From Clostridiales bacterium (lineage in GTDB: Bacteria > Bacillota > Clostridia > Oscillospirales > UBA644): a DNA stretch of 64,000 nucleotides. Both the position numbers and the translations under genes were made by a program. The notes beneath the pieces were generated by a model that was not told the origin of the DNA, made no database searches, and worked only from the letters and a program-made list of their open reading frames with translations. Shown here piece after piece: positions 6,460 to 15,073 of this stretch; within the stretch, counting starts at the first letter, position 1; every line of letters begins with the position of its first letter. Location of the stretch: assembly GCA_016281915.1 (NCBI GenBank), contig JAEEJO010000074.1, positions 1-64,000 of the forward strand, given 5' to 3'.

Positions 6460-8253
6460 TTGACAATTTCAAACGATATAAAATACGTCGGAGTAAACGA
6501 CAGAAAAATCGACCTCTTTGAAGGACATTATTCCGTTCCAAACGGCATTTCGTATAACTCATACGTCATTACCGACGAGAAAATAGCCGTTATGGATACC
6601 GTGGACGCCGCATTCACACACGAATGGCTCGATAAGATCCAGGCAGCGCTTGACGGAAGAAAGCCCGACTACCTAATAATCCAGCATATGGAGCCCGATC
6701 ACTCGGCAAATATCGTCAACTTTCTGAAAGTCTATCCCGAAACAACAGTTGTTGCAACGGCAAAGGCTCTGGCGATGATGAAAAACTTTTTCCCGAAAAG
6801 CGCTCCGGAAAACGTGCTTGCGGTCGGGGATATGTCAACGCTTTCTCTCGGCAGACATAATCTTACTTTCATAACCGCGCCGATGGTCCACTGGCCCGAA
6901 GTTATGCTTACATACGATGCTGCGGACAAGGTCCTTTTTTCCGCGGACGCATTCGGCAAATTCGGCGATCTTGACGCCGACGAGCCCTGGGAAGACGAGG
7001 CGTGCAGATATTATATAGGTATCGTAGGCAAATACGGGGCTCAGGTGCAGGCATTGCTGAAAAAAGCCGCAGGACTTGAAACGGAAAAGATCTGTCCTCT
7101 TCACGGTCCCGTTCTTTCCGAAAATCTCGGTAAATATATCGGTCTTTACTCTGTATGGTCGTCGTATCAGCCCGAAAAAGAAGGCGTGATGATAGCGTAT
7201 ACGTCCGTATACGGCAACACAAAAAAAGTAGTTTTGCGCCTGGCGGAAAAGCTGCGTGAAAACGGATGTCCGTCTGTTTCGGTCTATGATCTTGCAAGAT
7301 GCGATATGTCAAAAGCGGTTGCCGAAGCTTTCAGATACGGAAAACTCGTTCTTGCCACAACCACATACAACGCCGAGATATTCCCGTATATGCGCGAATT
7401 TATTTCCGGGCTGACGGAACGCGGATTCAAAAACAGGACCGTTGCGCTCATTGAGAACGGTTCGTGGGCGCCGATGGCATGCAAAGTGATGAAAGCACTG
7501 CTTGAACCGTGCAAAAATCTGACTTTTGCGGAAAACAGCATTACCGTTCTTTCGGCTCCCAACGAAGAAACCGATAAAAAGACAGACGCTCTTGCCGAAG
7601 AACTCTGTATGGAATATCTTGCAAGACAGGATTCCACAGCTAACAAAAACGACCTTACCGCTCTTTTCAGGATCGGCTACGGTCTTTACGTTGTTACCTC
7701 AAACGACGGCAAAAAGGATAACGGACTTATAGTAAACACCGTATCTCAGGTCACGAACACTCCGAACAGGATCGCCGTAACGATAAATAAGCAGAATTAC
7801 TCTCATCACGTAATTATGCAGACGGGTATAATGAACGTAAACTGTCTTTCAACAGACGCTCCGTTTTCCGTTTTTGAAAAATTCGGATTTGCAAGCGGAA
7901 GGAATGTTGATAAGTTTGCCGGCGAAGAATCTCTCAGATCGGATAACGGACTGATATTCCTTGATAAATATATAAATGCGTTCATGTCGCTCAAAGTTGA
8001 AAAATACGTCGATCTTGACACGCACGGAATGTTTATATGCTCTGTTACCGAAGCAAGAGTTATTTCGGACGGAGAAACTATGACGTATACATACTATCAG
8101 AACAACGTAAAGCCGAAGCCTGACGTTGACGGCAAAAAAGGCTTTGTATGCAAGGTTTGCGGCTATGTTTACGAAGGCGACGAGCTGCCCGCGGATTTTG
8201 TTTGTCCCCTTTGCAAGCACGGCGCTGCCGACTTTGAAGAAATAAAACAGTAA
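6460..8253 (+). CDS. Flavodiiron protein fused to flavin reductase-like domain and rubredoxin
   Basis: The 597-residue protein reduces O2 and/or NO to protect an anaerobe. Four modules are visible. The metallo-beta-lactamase diiron core (about 1-240) has ligands H76, E78, D80, H81, H144, D163 and H215. A flavodoxin module (about 243-390) begins IAYTSVYGNTKK. A flavin reductase-like FMN-binding module spans about 400-545. A C-terminal rubredoxin has Cys564, 567, 582 and 585. TTG 6460 is the start: GGAGGT lies 7 bases before it and the first in-frame ATG is at codon 45, inside the diiron fold. The fusion supplies its own electron chain, and a free rubredoxin follows 23 bp later. Confidence 0.93.
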   Translation: MTISNDIKYVGVNDRKIDLFEGHYSVPNGISYNSYVITDEKIAVMDTVDAAFTHEWLDKIQAALDGRKPDYLIIQHMEPDHSANIVNFLKVYPETTVVATAKALAMMKNFFPKSAPENVLAVGDMSTLSLGRHNLTFITAPMVHWPEVMLTYDAADKVLFSADAFGKFGDLDADEPWEDEACRYYIGIVGKYGAQVQALLKKAAGLETEKICPLHGPVLSENLGKYIGLYSVWSSYQPEKEGVMIAYTSVYGNTKKVVLRLAEKLRENGCPSVSVYDLARCDMSKAVAEAFRYGKLVLATTTYNAEIFPYMREFISGLTERGFKNRTVALIENGSWAPMACKVMKALLEPCKNLTFAENSITVLSAPNEETDKKTDALAEELCMEYLARQDSTANKNDLTALFRIGYGLYVVTSNDGKKDNGLIVNTVSQVTNTPNRIAVTINKQNYSHHVIMQTGIMNVNCLSTDAPFSVFEKFGFASGRNVDKFAGEESLRSDNGLIFLDKYINAFMSLKVEKYVDLDTHGMFICSVTEARVISDGETMTYTYYQNNVKPKPDVDGKKGFVCKVCGYVYEGDELPADFVCPLCKHGAADFEEIKQ

Positions 8254-8276
8254 AATAAAAAACGGAGGTAAATAAA

Positions 8277-8438
8277 ATGAAAAAATACGTATGCGATGTC
8301 TGCGGCTGGGAATATGACGAGGAGCTCGGCGATCCCGAAAACGGAATTGCTCCGGGAACGAAATTTGAAGATCTTCCCGACGACTTTGAATGTCCCACAT
8401 GCGGCGTAGGAAAAGACAGCTTCAGCGAAAAAGAGTAA
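8277..8438 (+). CDS. Rubredoxin
   Basis: The 53-residue protein is a typical stand-alone rubredoxin. CDVCGWEYD and CPTCGVGKD hold the four cysteine iron ligands (6, 9, 39, 42), with the usual Gly, Pro and aromatic spacing ([15 protein letters not shown]). It carries single electrons at low potential. The ribosome site ACGGAGG precedes ATG 8277. Its position directly behind the flavodiiron fusion indicates one operon and a role as its soluble electron donor, or a link between NAD(P)H:rubredoxin oxidoreductase and that enzyme. Confidence 0.93.
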   Translation: MKKYVCDVCGWEYDEELGDPENGIAPGTKFEDLPDDFECPTCGVGKDSFSEKE

Positions 8439-8449
8439 TACGAAAAAAT

Positions 8450-8486
8450 ACTGGGAAAAACGTGAGTGTTTTTCCCGGTTTTCTTT
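8450..8486. terminator. Convergent intrinsic terminator
   Basis: CTGGGAAAAAC pairs with GTTTTTCCCGG, followed by TTTTCTTT. It lies between the rubredoxin gene and the oppositely oriented gene ending at 8500. Confidence 0.75.
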
Positions 8487-8499
8487 ATATGATTTGATT

Positions 8500-8928
8500 T
8501 TATCGGTCTTTTTCGAGAACAAAATATTTTCGTTCGCTTTCTTCAAGCGCTTTGAGAGCCGCACCTGTTCTGTATTTTTCAAGCTCACCGTCGATAAGAT
8601 CGTTGCCGCATATTATCTCCCTGCGTCTGAAAATAACGGTAAGGGGGATAAACACCGCGGCGATAAGCGGACAGACGATAAGCGCGGGAATACGAACGAT
8701 ATCAAATATCAGAGCGGGCAGAATAAGCGCCGCAAGTCCGTATCCGAGTATGTTTGCGCAGATTATTCTTAAGGACCTGTATTTTTCGCGAAGTGCGGCA
8801 AGAAATACGGCAGTACACGGGTCGCAAACGGCAATGATCTCTCTGACGCGATCCCCATTCTCGTTTTCATATCCGAGCGTGACGTATTTATCCGTTTCTT
8901 TTCGGCAGTTAGAAAAGACGCATTTCAT
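8500..8928 (-). CDS. Hypothetical membrane protein with N-terminal Cys pairs
   Basis: The 142-residue product is not recognised. The first 40 residues carry cysteines at 3, 8, 35 and 38 (CVFSNC and CDPC), a spacing that could bind zinc. Two hydrophobic segments follow at about 54-76 and 81-100, then a charged helical C-terminus. It starts one base after the stop of the kinase-like gene upstream, so it is the last gene of the minus-strand operon that begins at 13254. Confidence 0.75.
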   Translation of the reverse strand: MKCVFSNCRKETDKYVTLGYENENGDRVREIIAVCDPCTAVFLAALREKYRSLRIICANILGYGLAALILPALIFDIVRIPALIVCPLIAAVFIPLTVIFRRREIICGNDLIDGELEKYRTGAALKALEESERKYFVLEKDR

Positions 8929-8929
8929 T

Positions 8930-9571
8930 TCAGGTCAGTTTGCCCAGCTTCTTTTCCGCAAAATCGATGATCATATCGGCAGTGCCTTCAATGCCCAGAA
9001 CGCTTGTGCGAACGCAAAGATCGAAGCTGTCCGCGCTGTTCCAGCTTTTATTTGTATGAAAACTGTAGTAGTTTGCGCGCTTTTTATCGATCTTTGTTAC
9101 CTCATCCTCAGCCTTTTTTCTGTCGGAAATATCATTTTCTATCATATAGCTGTCAATTCGGTTCTGCAAAATGTCGGTGACCATCACGTGAACGGATCTG
9201 TATGTGTCTCTCAGCGCATAGTCGGCGCATCTGCCGAGAAAAACACACGATTTTTCCGCCGCGATACTGCGTATGAGGTCTGACTGGATATTGTAGACCT
9301 TATCCGAAAGAGGAACGGCGGAATTGCCCCAGTAAACATACTGGCCGTCCATAGCGTATGCGCCCATTGCAAGGGAATAAAGAAGCGAGTTTGTGGGCTT
9401 CTCGTCAAGATCTTCGAAAATCTTCTGGTTCATTCCGCTTTTCTTCGCCGCAAGCGAGATAAGCTCCCTGTCGTAATAATCAATGCCGAGTTTTTCGGCT
9501 ATTTTTTTTGCAACCGATCTGCCGTGGCTGCCGCACTGTCTGGCAATCGTTATTGAGAATAATTCCGCCAT
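8930..9571 (-). CDS. Cytidylate kinase-like family protein
   Basis: The 213-residue P-loop protein belongs to the cytidylate-kinase-like family found in many Clostridia. The N-terminus SITIARQCGSHGRSVAKK is the modified phosphate-binding loop, followed by LGIDYYDRELI and, further on, the FLGRCADYAL segment. It is distinct from true Cmk, so a nucleoside monophosphate kinase role is plausible but unproven. AGGAGG precedes ATG 9571. It lies 30 bp after the transglutaminase-domain gene and 1 bp before a membrane protein gene in one operon. Confidence 0.85.
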   Translation of the reverse strand: MAELFSITIARQCGSHGRSVAKKIAEKLGIDYYDRELISLAAKKSGMNQKIFEDLDEKPTNSLLYSLAMGAYAMDGQYVYWGNSAVPLSDKVYNIQSDLIRSIAAEKSCVFLGRCADYALRDTYRSVHVMVTDILQNRIDSYMIENDISDRKKAEDEVTKIDKKRANYYSFHTNKSWNSADSFDLCVRTSVLGIEGTADMIIDFAEKKLGKLT

Positions 9572-9601
9572 TTTATACCTCCTGTATTATTTTTATTGTT
9601 T

Positions 9602-12175
9602 TTATTTCTCCGTCAGAGCGGCAAGAAGCTGCTCTGCGCTGCCTATATTATATCCGGTTGAGATCACGGATACGCTGAGGTCTTTATCCGCAGCTACTGC
9701 GAGAGGCAGACGTTTATCCTTGTTGGCAAGGGAAGTATAGACCTCTTCGGGAATGCCGTCAAAGAAGTATACGTTGATATCCGGAAGAATACCGAGCAGT
9801 TTTTTGAGGGTGACGTGAGTAAGATCGCCTTCGTTTTTTACCATAAAATATACTCTGTCCGAAACAGGTTTATAGGCTTCGGCAACTGAAAGCATTTCGT
9901 TGAAAAGGTGCTCAGTAGGTTCTTCACGAACGCCGAGCCATGCAAAAACGGTAGTTCCTTCTTTTACAAGAGAGGAAAGCTTATGTGCGTTTCCGTTCTT
10001 ATCCCTGATCTCGGCATCAAAGATCTTTTTCTTCTCGCTCTTTTCAGCCGGTTCTGTTCCGCGAACGACGAACTCTTTTGCAAGCGTTTCGCCTTCTGCA
10101 AGGGTAAAGTGATACATCTTTGCCTGAATGCCTCCGTTTTTGATGCGGAAGTTAGTCATAAGTCTGTATCTGCCCGGAATGAGAGGCACGCCCTCTTCGG
10201 AAACGCCGTCATCGCTGTTTCTTCTGCGTCTGTAAAGAGGAACGGAAATAAATTCACCGTTTTCATAGCGTTCGAGGTTTGCGTTTCTGTATGCGTTCTC
10301 CGTCCCCGTAAACGTGGGAACGAGAGTAGCGGAGCGTTCTTCGCTGAGAGCCACGCCGCGCATGCTGAACCACTCGCCGTCTTTCCAGTATTCGACCTCG
10401 CCGGTATACGTCGTTCTTGCCGGGATGCCGAGAGAACGGCAGATAGCGGTTTCAAGGACTGATTTTGAGAACTGTGAACCGCGTTTCGTAAGAAGAAGAT
10501 TGTAGGGTAGAGCGACAAGAGAGTCGTAATCATAATCTCTGCTGTCTTCTATCTCGTTTTCGACGTATTTATGAACAGAAGAAGGATCAGCCCTGAAAGC
10601 CGCTTTCTTTTCATCGTCAAAAAATGCTTCTATCGGTGCGCCCCACGCGGAGAGCCACTCGTTTGCGATACGTATGGGAAGGACGTATCTTTCGAAAGTG
10701 AGTCTGTTATCGGTAAAGCACGGGGCATATTTTATCTGATGCGCAAACTGTTTTTCAAGAATGATATTGTCCGCGTCGCCGAAGTCCTTGCGGCTTAGAC
10801 CTTTGAGGAACGCGCATTTGTCGGCGATATTTGCGGGATCATCTATAAACGCTTCTATCTTTGCCGCATTGCCCTGAGCGTCTATAAGGAACTGCTTTAT
10901 ATCGGAAGCGTGATCGGGATATTTTGCGAAAAGCGGAGAATCGCTGTTTTCGTTGAAGAAAGTGTTTTTATAGTCTATGCGGATCTTTTCGGCGTTTTTC
11001 TGACGGACGGAGAATGCCGCGACGATTTCTTTGGCGTTGTCCGGTCTCTTTATCTCGGGAAGCTCTTTTTGTGCGGGCGGGATAACGTCAAAATCGAATT
11101 CTGCGGGAAGGTTTTCAAAATCGGATGCGTTTTCCCAGTTTAGAGTGACGTTATCGGTTTCTCTGACGTCTATTTTGCCGTAAAGGATCTTGTCGTCTTT
11201 CGTGGCGGTGATAAAAAGATCTCCGTATCCGGTGCGGAAGTAAGTTTTGCCCTTCTCATCGGTAAGACTGTCTGAAAAGTCGAAGAGTTCGCCGAAGTTT
11301 ATAAGCGCCATTTCAACTCTGACATCTTTTTTCGGGGTTCCGTTTTCAAGCACGGTGCAGGTCACGTCTCGGGTATCGGCGTAAATATCAAGGGTATTGA
11401 GTTCCTTGATTTTTTCGGACGTTGAAACGAATTTCGCGCCGGCAGGCATAAATCCCGAGAAAACTCTGGTATTTGTGAGCATGGCTCTAGACGCGGGCAT
11501 ACGGAACCAGCCGCTGTTAAGGAAGGCATCGGGTTCGCAGGCGCCGATATAGCACCATTTACCGTCGACAAGCACTTCTACCCATGCATGGTTGCTTTCT
11601 GATGCCGCCCAGCGCGGAGTATAGCACTGTCTTGCTGGAATGCAGCATGAACGAAGCGCGGAAGTAAGGAACGTGGATTCTTCGCCGCATCTGCCGTTTG
11701 TGTTGCGCATCATTGTGAGCGGAGAGACCGTTCTTATATCGGTAGAGGCATACGTTGCTTTTTCAAAGCACCAGAGGTTTATTTCGAGAGCCGCATCGCC
11801 TATTGAAAGATCTTTTATTCTCGGCCAGACCTCGTTGAAGATAACGGCGTTGTAATGCTCGAGATTTTCATTGTTTACACGTATCATAAGCACGAAGTTG
11901 AGGAATGTTTCGGTATCTATCTTATCGCTCCACGATACTTTTTCGAAATTCTGCAGACACGTGTGGACGTGATTGTAAAAAAGCTCGCCCGTCCAGTTTG
12001 TGATATCGGTCATGGGAAGATACGCGACAAGGAACTTAAAACAGTATTCTTCCGTTTCGTTTTCACATCTGCCGAGATCTTCGCATATATCGTATCTTCT
12101 GCCGCCGGCGTATTTTTCCGCAACGGCGTACGCATCGTTTATACGTTTTTTCTGTTCATCGGTAAAAGTAATCAT
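9602..12175 (-). CDS. Large transglutaminase-domain protein with thioredoxin-like C-terminus
   Basis: The 857-residue protein has a papain-like transglutaminase core with the catalytic triad visible: Cys163 in NGRCGEES, His196 in SNHAWVEV and Asp216 in GACEPD. A second, degenerate transglutaminase-like segment around residues 540-615 (SLGIPARTTYTGEVEYW) lacks the full triad. The last 140 residues resemble a TlpA or thioredoxin fold without the CxxC pair. No signal peptide or membrane span is evident, so it appears cytoplasmic. GGAAGGA precedes the ATG. It probably acts as a peptidase or amidase on a peptide or glycan-linked substrate. Confidence 0.85.
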   Translation of the reverse strand: MITFTDEQKKRINDAYAVAEKYAGGRRYDICEDLGRCENETEEYCFKFLVAYLPMTDITNWTGELFYNHVHTCLQNFEKVSWSDKIDTETFLNFVLMIRVNNENLEHYNAVIFNEVWPRIKDLSIGDAALEINLWCFEKATYASTDIRTVSPLTMMRNTNGRCGEESTFLTSALRSCCIPARQCYTPRWAASESNHAWVEVLVDGKWCYIGACEPDAFLNSGWFRMPASRAMLTNTRVFSGFMPAGAKFVSTSEKIKELNTLDIYADTRDVTCTVLENGTPKKDVRVEMALINFGELFDFSDSLTDEKGKTYFRTGYGDLFITATKDDKILYGKIDVRETDNVTLNWENASDFENLPAEFDFDVIPPAQKELPEIKRPDNAKEIVAAFSVRQKNAEKIRIDYKNTFFNENSDSPLFAKYPDHASDIKQFLIDAQGNAAKIEAFIDDPANIADKCAFLKGLSRKDFGDADNIILEKQFAHQIKYAPCFTDNRLTFERYVLPIRIANEWLSAWGAPIEAFFDDEKKAAFRADPSSVHKYVENEIEDSRDYDYDSLVALPYNLLLTKRGSQFSKSVLETAICRSLGIPARTTYTGEVEYWKDGEWFSMRGVALSEERSATLVPTFTGTENAYRNANLERYENGEFISVPLYRRRRNSDDGVSEEGVPLIPGRYRLMTNFRIKNGGIQAKMYHFTLAEGETLAKEFVVRGTEPAEKSEKKKIFDAEIRDKNGNAHKLSSLVKEGTTVFAWLGVREEPTEHLFNEMLSVAEAYKPVSDRVYFMVKNEGDLTHVTLKKLLGILPDINVYFFDGIPEEVYTSLANKDKRLPLAVAADKDLSVSVISTGYNIGSAEQLLAALTEK

Positions 12176-12210
12176 TTTTTTATTCCTTCCGTTTCAGTAT
12201 TAAAGCCGGA

Positions 12211-13254
12211 TCAGTCGTCTGAGACGTATACAAGACCGTCGTGACGGATATAAACTCTTCCGCCTTCAGCCGCGGGGATATAAGCCTCGTATGTATGGCT
12301 CGTTGTTTCTATTACAGGGTCTATCGCAGGCCTTTCGTCGCCGCAGAGCTCTTTGAAATCGGCGCAGAATCTGCCGTGTTTTTTGTAGTAGTTTCTTTCC
12401 ATATAGTATAGCTTGCGAAGCTCCCATTTGAGATATTCGTTTTTCGGAATGACGAAATTCTTCTCGTCTACCGTGCCGTCGGTAAACCACAAAAAGCCCC
12501 AGAGCTCGGGCATATGCATATTTACAAGACCGATCGGAGACCATATCCAGTTATCTTCGGGATATCTGATACCTGTTTCCGGGTTTATAACTTTGGAATA
12601 TTTTCCGTCTTTTACCTCCGTGCGCCACTCGACACGCGAAAAGTCTATGCGCCAGAAATCTCCCGGAACGGGAATTTTATTGCCGTTGCCCTCTTTGAGC
12701 GTGGTCCAGGGCATCATTACCTCAACAGACCATCCCTTGTTTTCGGGTATCGCGGAAGGATCGTTGATAACGCCGTCTATATGGACCGCCGTTTTGATTC
12801 CGTTTATGTCAAGACCGTTGAAGACCTTGTTTCTCTCGTCTCTGTAAGGTTTTACGAGAAGAAGATCCCATATGGTGTTGAGCGCATTCATCTCAAACTC
12901 AAAATATGCGTGAGTATCGCTGTCGGGGTCTATGAAGATCTCAAAATCGTTGTCGTTGAAGATAACGCAGTCACGCTCGGTGAGCGTTCCCCAGATCTTA
13001 TCCTCTTCAAGGTATGCGCCGATATAAAGAGCATTGTCGTCCCACAGCATTTTCATGCGCGTTCTGTGGTACGGAGCGGGACGGACAGAGTTCCACTCGA
13101 TATCTTCAAAATCTTCGCTCCACTCTGCTGCGTCCCAGAAAGGCTTGTCAAGTCTGCCGTCTATCTGAGGAGGAAGCTTCGCGCGGTTGCATACGTATGA
13201 TCTCGGTTTGAATTCAAGGCATTTTTCGGGGATATCGGACATATATTTGTACAT
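12211..13254 (-). CDS. CBM9-like carbohydrate-binding family protein
   Basis: The 347-residue protein matches the CBM9-like beta-sandwich family: an early PPQIDGRLDKPFWDAAEW motif, then LWDDNALYIGAYLEE and DNDFEIFIDPD with the calcium or sugar-binding acidic residues. There is no signal peptide, although relatives are often secreted or attached to glycosidases. A C-terminal region of about 100 residues is not assigned. AGGAG lies 8 bases before ATG 13254. It is the first gene of the operon that continues with the transglutaminase-domain protein 35 bp later, suggesting joint handling of a glycan or glycopeptide. Confidence 0.8.
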   Translation of the reverse strand: MYKYMSDIPEKCLEFKPRSYVCNRAKLPPQIDGRLDKPFWDAAEWSEDFEDIEWNSVRPAPYHRTRMKMLWDDNALYIGAYLEEDKIWGTLTERDCVIFNDNDFEIFIDPDSDTHAYFEFEMNALNTIWDLLLVKPYRDERNKVFNGLDINGIKTAVHIDGVINDPSAIPENKGWSVEVMMPWTTLKEGNGNKIPVPGDFWRIDFSRVEWRTEVKDGKYSKVINPETGIRYPEDNWIWSPIGLVNMHMPELWGFLWFTDGTVDEKNFVIPKNEYLKWELRKLYYMERNYYKKHGRFCADFKELCGDERPAIDPVIETTSHTYEAYIPAAEGGRVYIRHDGLVYVSDD

Positions 13255-13294
13255 GGTCTTTTCTCCTGTCTGATGTTTTATTATTTATATTTAT

Positions 13295-13323
13295 ATTATA
13301 AACCAAAGTTGCCCGCATGTCAA
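13295..13323 (-). promoter_or_regulatory. Consensus promoter of the CBM9/transglutaminase operon
   Basis: On the minus strand, TTGACA (13318-13323), a 17-bp spacer and TATAAT (13295-13300) match the consensus exactly. The -35 box is part of the upstream gene's terminator stem. Confidence 0.85.
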
Positions 13324-13344
13324 CCTTTTTTTGACGCGGGCAAC
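13308..13344 (-). terminator. Terminator hairpin of the GNAT gene, overlapping the next promoter
   Basis: GTTGCCCGC-GTCAA pairs with TTGAC-A-TGCGGGCAAC around an A-rich loop. On minus the tail is only TTTGGTTT, so termination may be partial. The downstream arm contains the -35 box of the following operon. Confidence 0.65.
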
Positions 13345-13350
13345 CATTTT

Positions 13351-13857
13351 TCAATTCAGAATTTTTTCATAAGCTCTTCTCGGCGAACCGTCGGAAAGTA
13401 TTATTCCGCCGCAATAAACAAAACCGTTTTTATCGAGCATGTTCCTCATGGGAACGTTGTTTTCATGAGTGTCGGCACGAAGGGACGTAAAACCCGCCGA
13501 AAGCGTTATTTTTTCGGCTTGTTTTATCATAAAAGACGCAAGTCCGCTTTTTTTCGATCCGGGGGCAACGGCAACGCGGTGAATCACGCCGTAGCTTCCG
13601 TCCGACAGCCATTTTCCGTTATATATCTTGCCGTAAGTCGGCTCTCCGCGCAGTGAGATCATGCACGTAGCAAGAACCTTATCGCCGTCCGCGACAACGT
13701 AGCTCTCGCCGTTTTTTATATCGTTTTCCACCATCTTTTCGTCCGGCGTGCCTTTTTGCCACTGGTCTATGCCGTTTTCACGGAAAAACGATTTTGCGGC
13801 GTTGATTATCGCCATTATGCCCGGAACGTCTTTCTTTTCGCCTTTACGAATCTCCAT
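13351..13857 (-). CDS. GNAT-family N-acetyltransferase
   Basis: The 168-residue protein has the GNAT acetyl-CoA binding core: VIHRVAVAPGSKKSGLASFM corresponds to motif A, with the pyrophosphate loop partly modified (GSKKSG), and MRNMLDKNGFVYCG is the usual C-terminal motif. The start MEIRKGEKKD and the FFRENGIDQWQKGTPD segment resemble GNATs common in gut Clostridia. The substrate is unknown. It overlaps the upstream VanY-type gene by 14 bases, so the two are translationally linked. Confidence 0.85.
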   Translation of the reverse strand: MEIRKGEKKDVPGIMAIINAAKSFFRENGIDQWQKGTPDEKMVENDIKNGESYVVADGDKVLATCMISLRGEPTYGKIYNGKWLSDGSYGVIHRVAVAPGSKKSGLASFMIKQAEKITLSAGFTSLRADTHENNVPMRNMLDKNGFVYCGGIILSDGSPRRAYEKILN

Positions 13858-14938
13858 TGAGTGTCACCGTAACTATAAATCCGTCAACATTGTTGCCTGA
13901 AATAAAATATTCGCAGTCTTTCGGCAGCTCGATTTTCGTTTCCTTTCCCTCTGAAGGAACATAGAATATCTCATACCGCTCTCCCGTATACGACGTGAAG
14001 AAAAGATGCTGTCCGCTTTGCGGGAAGGACTTGAGATAGTCTATATATTCCTCATAACAATATGTTGTGGAAGCGATTATTTCGGCGTGAGGCAGACCCA
14101 GATACCTGAAATGCCACGGCTCGTAAGCGATACCCGTAAGATCGGTTTTTGCGGAATCGTAACGGACTATAAACCCGTATTTCCAGCAGTTTTCGTTGAT
14201 CCAGGCGTATTCTCCCTTACCGTCGTAATCATAGCTTTCACCGTTGTCGTCATATAATCCGAGGTCAACGGCAAGTCCGGTATGATGCTCGCTCGAACCG
14301 GGAACAGCGACCCACTTTTCCGTAGTTTCAACGTCGCCGTTATAATATTTCAGCTTAGAGTCGTATATCCTCTGCTGAGTGTCGATATCGCGGTATGCGC
14401 TGATTATGTTTATGATATGATTTCCCGTCCGGTTGTGAAAATCCACGAGCATTTCGTTGAGCTTTTCGCCCGCAAAAGGCGCAAACATCATACCAGTATC
14501 ACGGAATTTATATGAAGACGACTTGAACGTGAAAAGGTCTATAAGCTCGTAATCGGAGGTAAAAGAGTAAGGATGCTGCCTGTTGACAAGAATAAGTATG
14601 CCCTTGCCTATATCCGCCTCGGTAACGGTTACGGTCTGCATTTCTTCGGGAGGGGATGCGGGCGGCGCCTCGGGATCAGTCTGCGTGACCTCTTCGGTTA
14701 CGGGTTGCTGCTCTTCCGCCTGAGCGGTTTCGCCGCTTTGTTCCGCAATCGGGGGATTGTCGGGTTCGTCTTTTCTGTTTTTATTCACCGCCGCGGTTAT
14801 TAGCCAGACAACGGCGGCTGCTATAAAAGCGATCAAAAGAAGACCTGTCAGGGTCGTGACCACTCTGCGTATCATTCTTTTTCTTCTTCTTTTTTTTCTG
14901 GCGATCGCGTTTGTTCGCTGTGTGTATCGGTTATACAT
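13844..14938 (-). CDS. Membrane-anchored D,D-carboxypeptidase, VanY family
   Basis: The 364-residue protein trims the terminal D-Ala of peptidoglycan stem peptides outside the membrane. A very basic N-terminus leads into one membrane span (about 27-50) and a Pro/Glu/Gln-rich linker (about 55-100). The M15B/VanY domain follows with ISAYRDIDTQ (Arg183, Gln188) and zinc ligands His218 and Asp225 in SEHHTGLAVD and His276 in EPWHFRYLG. An extra C-terminal domain of about 75 residues is unassigned. No vanR/S genes adjoin it, so resistance is not implied. It has its own promoter. Confidence 0.9.
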   Translation of the reverse strand: MYNRYTQRTNAIARKKRRRKRMIRRVVTTLTGLLLIAFIAAAVVWLITAAVNKNRKDEPDNPPIAEQSGETAQAEEQQPVTEEVTQTDPEAPPASPPEEMQTVTVTEADIGKGILILVNRQHPYSFTSDYELIDLFTFKSSSYKFRDTGMMFAPFAGEKLNEMLVDFHNRTGNHIINIISAYRDIDTQQRIYDSKLKYYNGDVETTEKWVAVPGSSEHHTGLAVDLGLYDDNGESYDYDGKGEYAWINENCWKYGFIVRYDSAKTDLTGIAYEPWHFRYLGLPHAEIIASTTYCYEEYIDYLKSFPQSGQHLFFTSYTGERYEIFYVPSEGKETKIELPKDCEYFISGNNVDGFIVTVTLNGDS

Positions 14939-14975
14939 AAATGCCTCTGTATGGTGTGTTTGTTGTGATTAACTG

Positions 14976-15004
14976 ATTATAACATACAAATTCCGAAAAA
15001 ACAA
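14976..15004 (-). promoter_or_regulatory. Extended -10 promoter of the VanY-type gene
   Basis: On minus, TTGTTT (14999-15004), a 17-bp spacer ending TGT, then TATAAT (14976-14981) form an extended -10 promoter. Confidence 0.7.
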
Positions 15005-15035
15005 TATCTTTTTTGAATAAAATCTCTGTCAGGTA

Positions 15036-15064
15036 TTGTAATTAAAAAAAAACTGTGCTATAAT
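15036..15064 (+). promoter_or_regulatory. Promoter directly abutting the AEC transporter start
   Basis: TTGTAA (15036-15041), a 17-bp spacer and TATAAT (15059-15064) place the transcript start at about 15071, only a few bases before the ATG at 15074. Confidence 0.75.
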
Positions 15065-15073
15065 CTACATACT

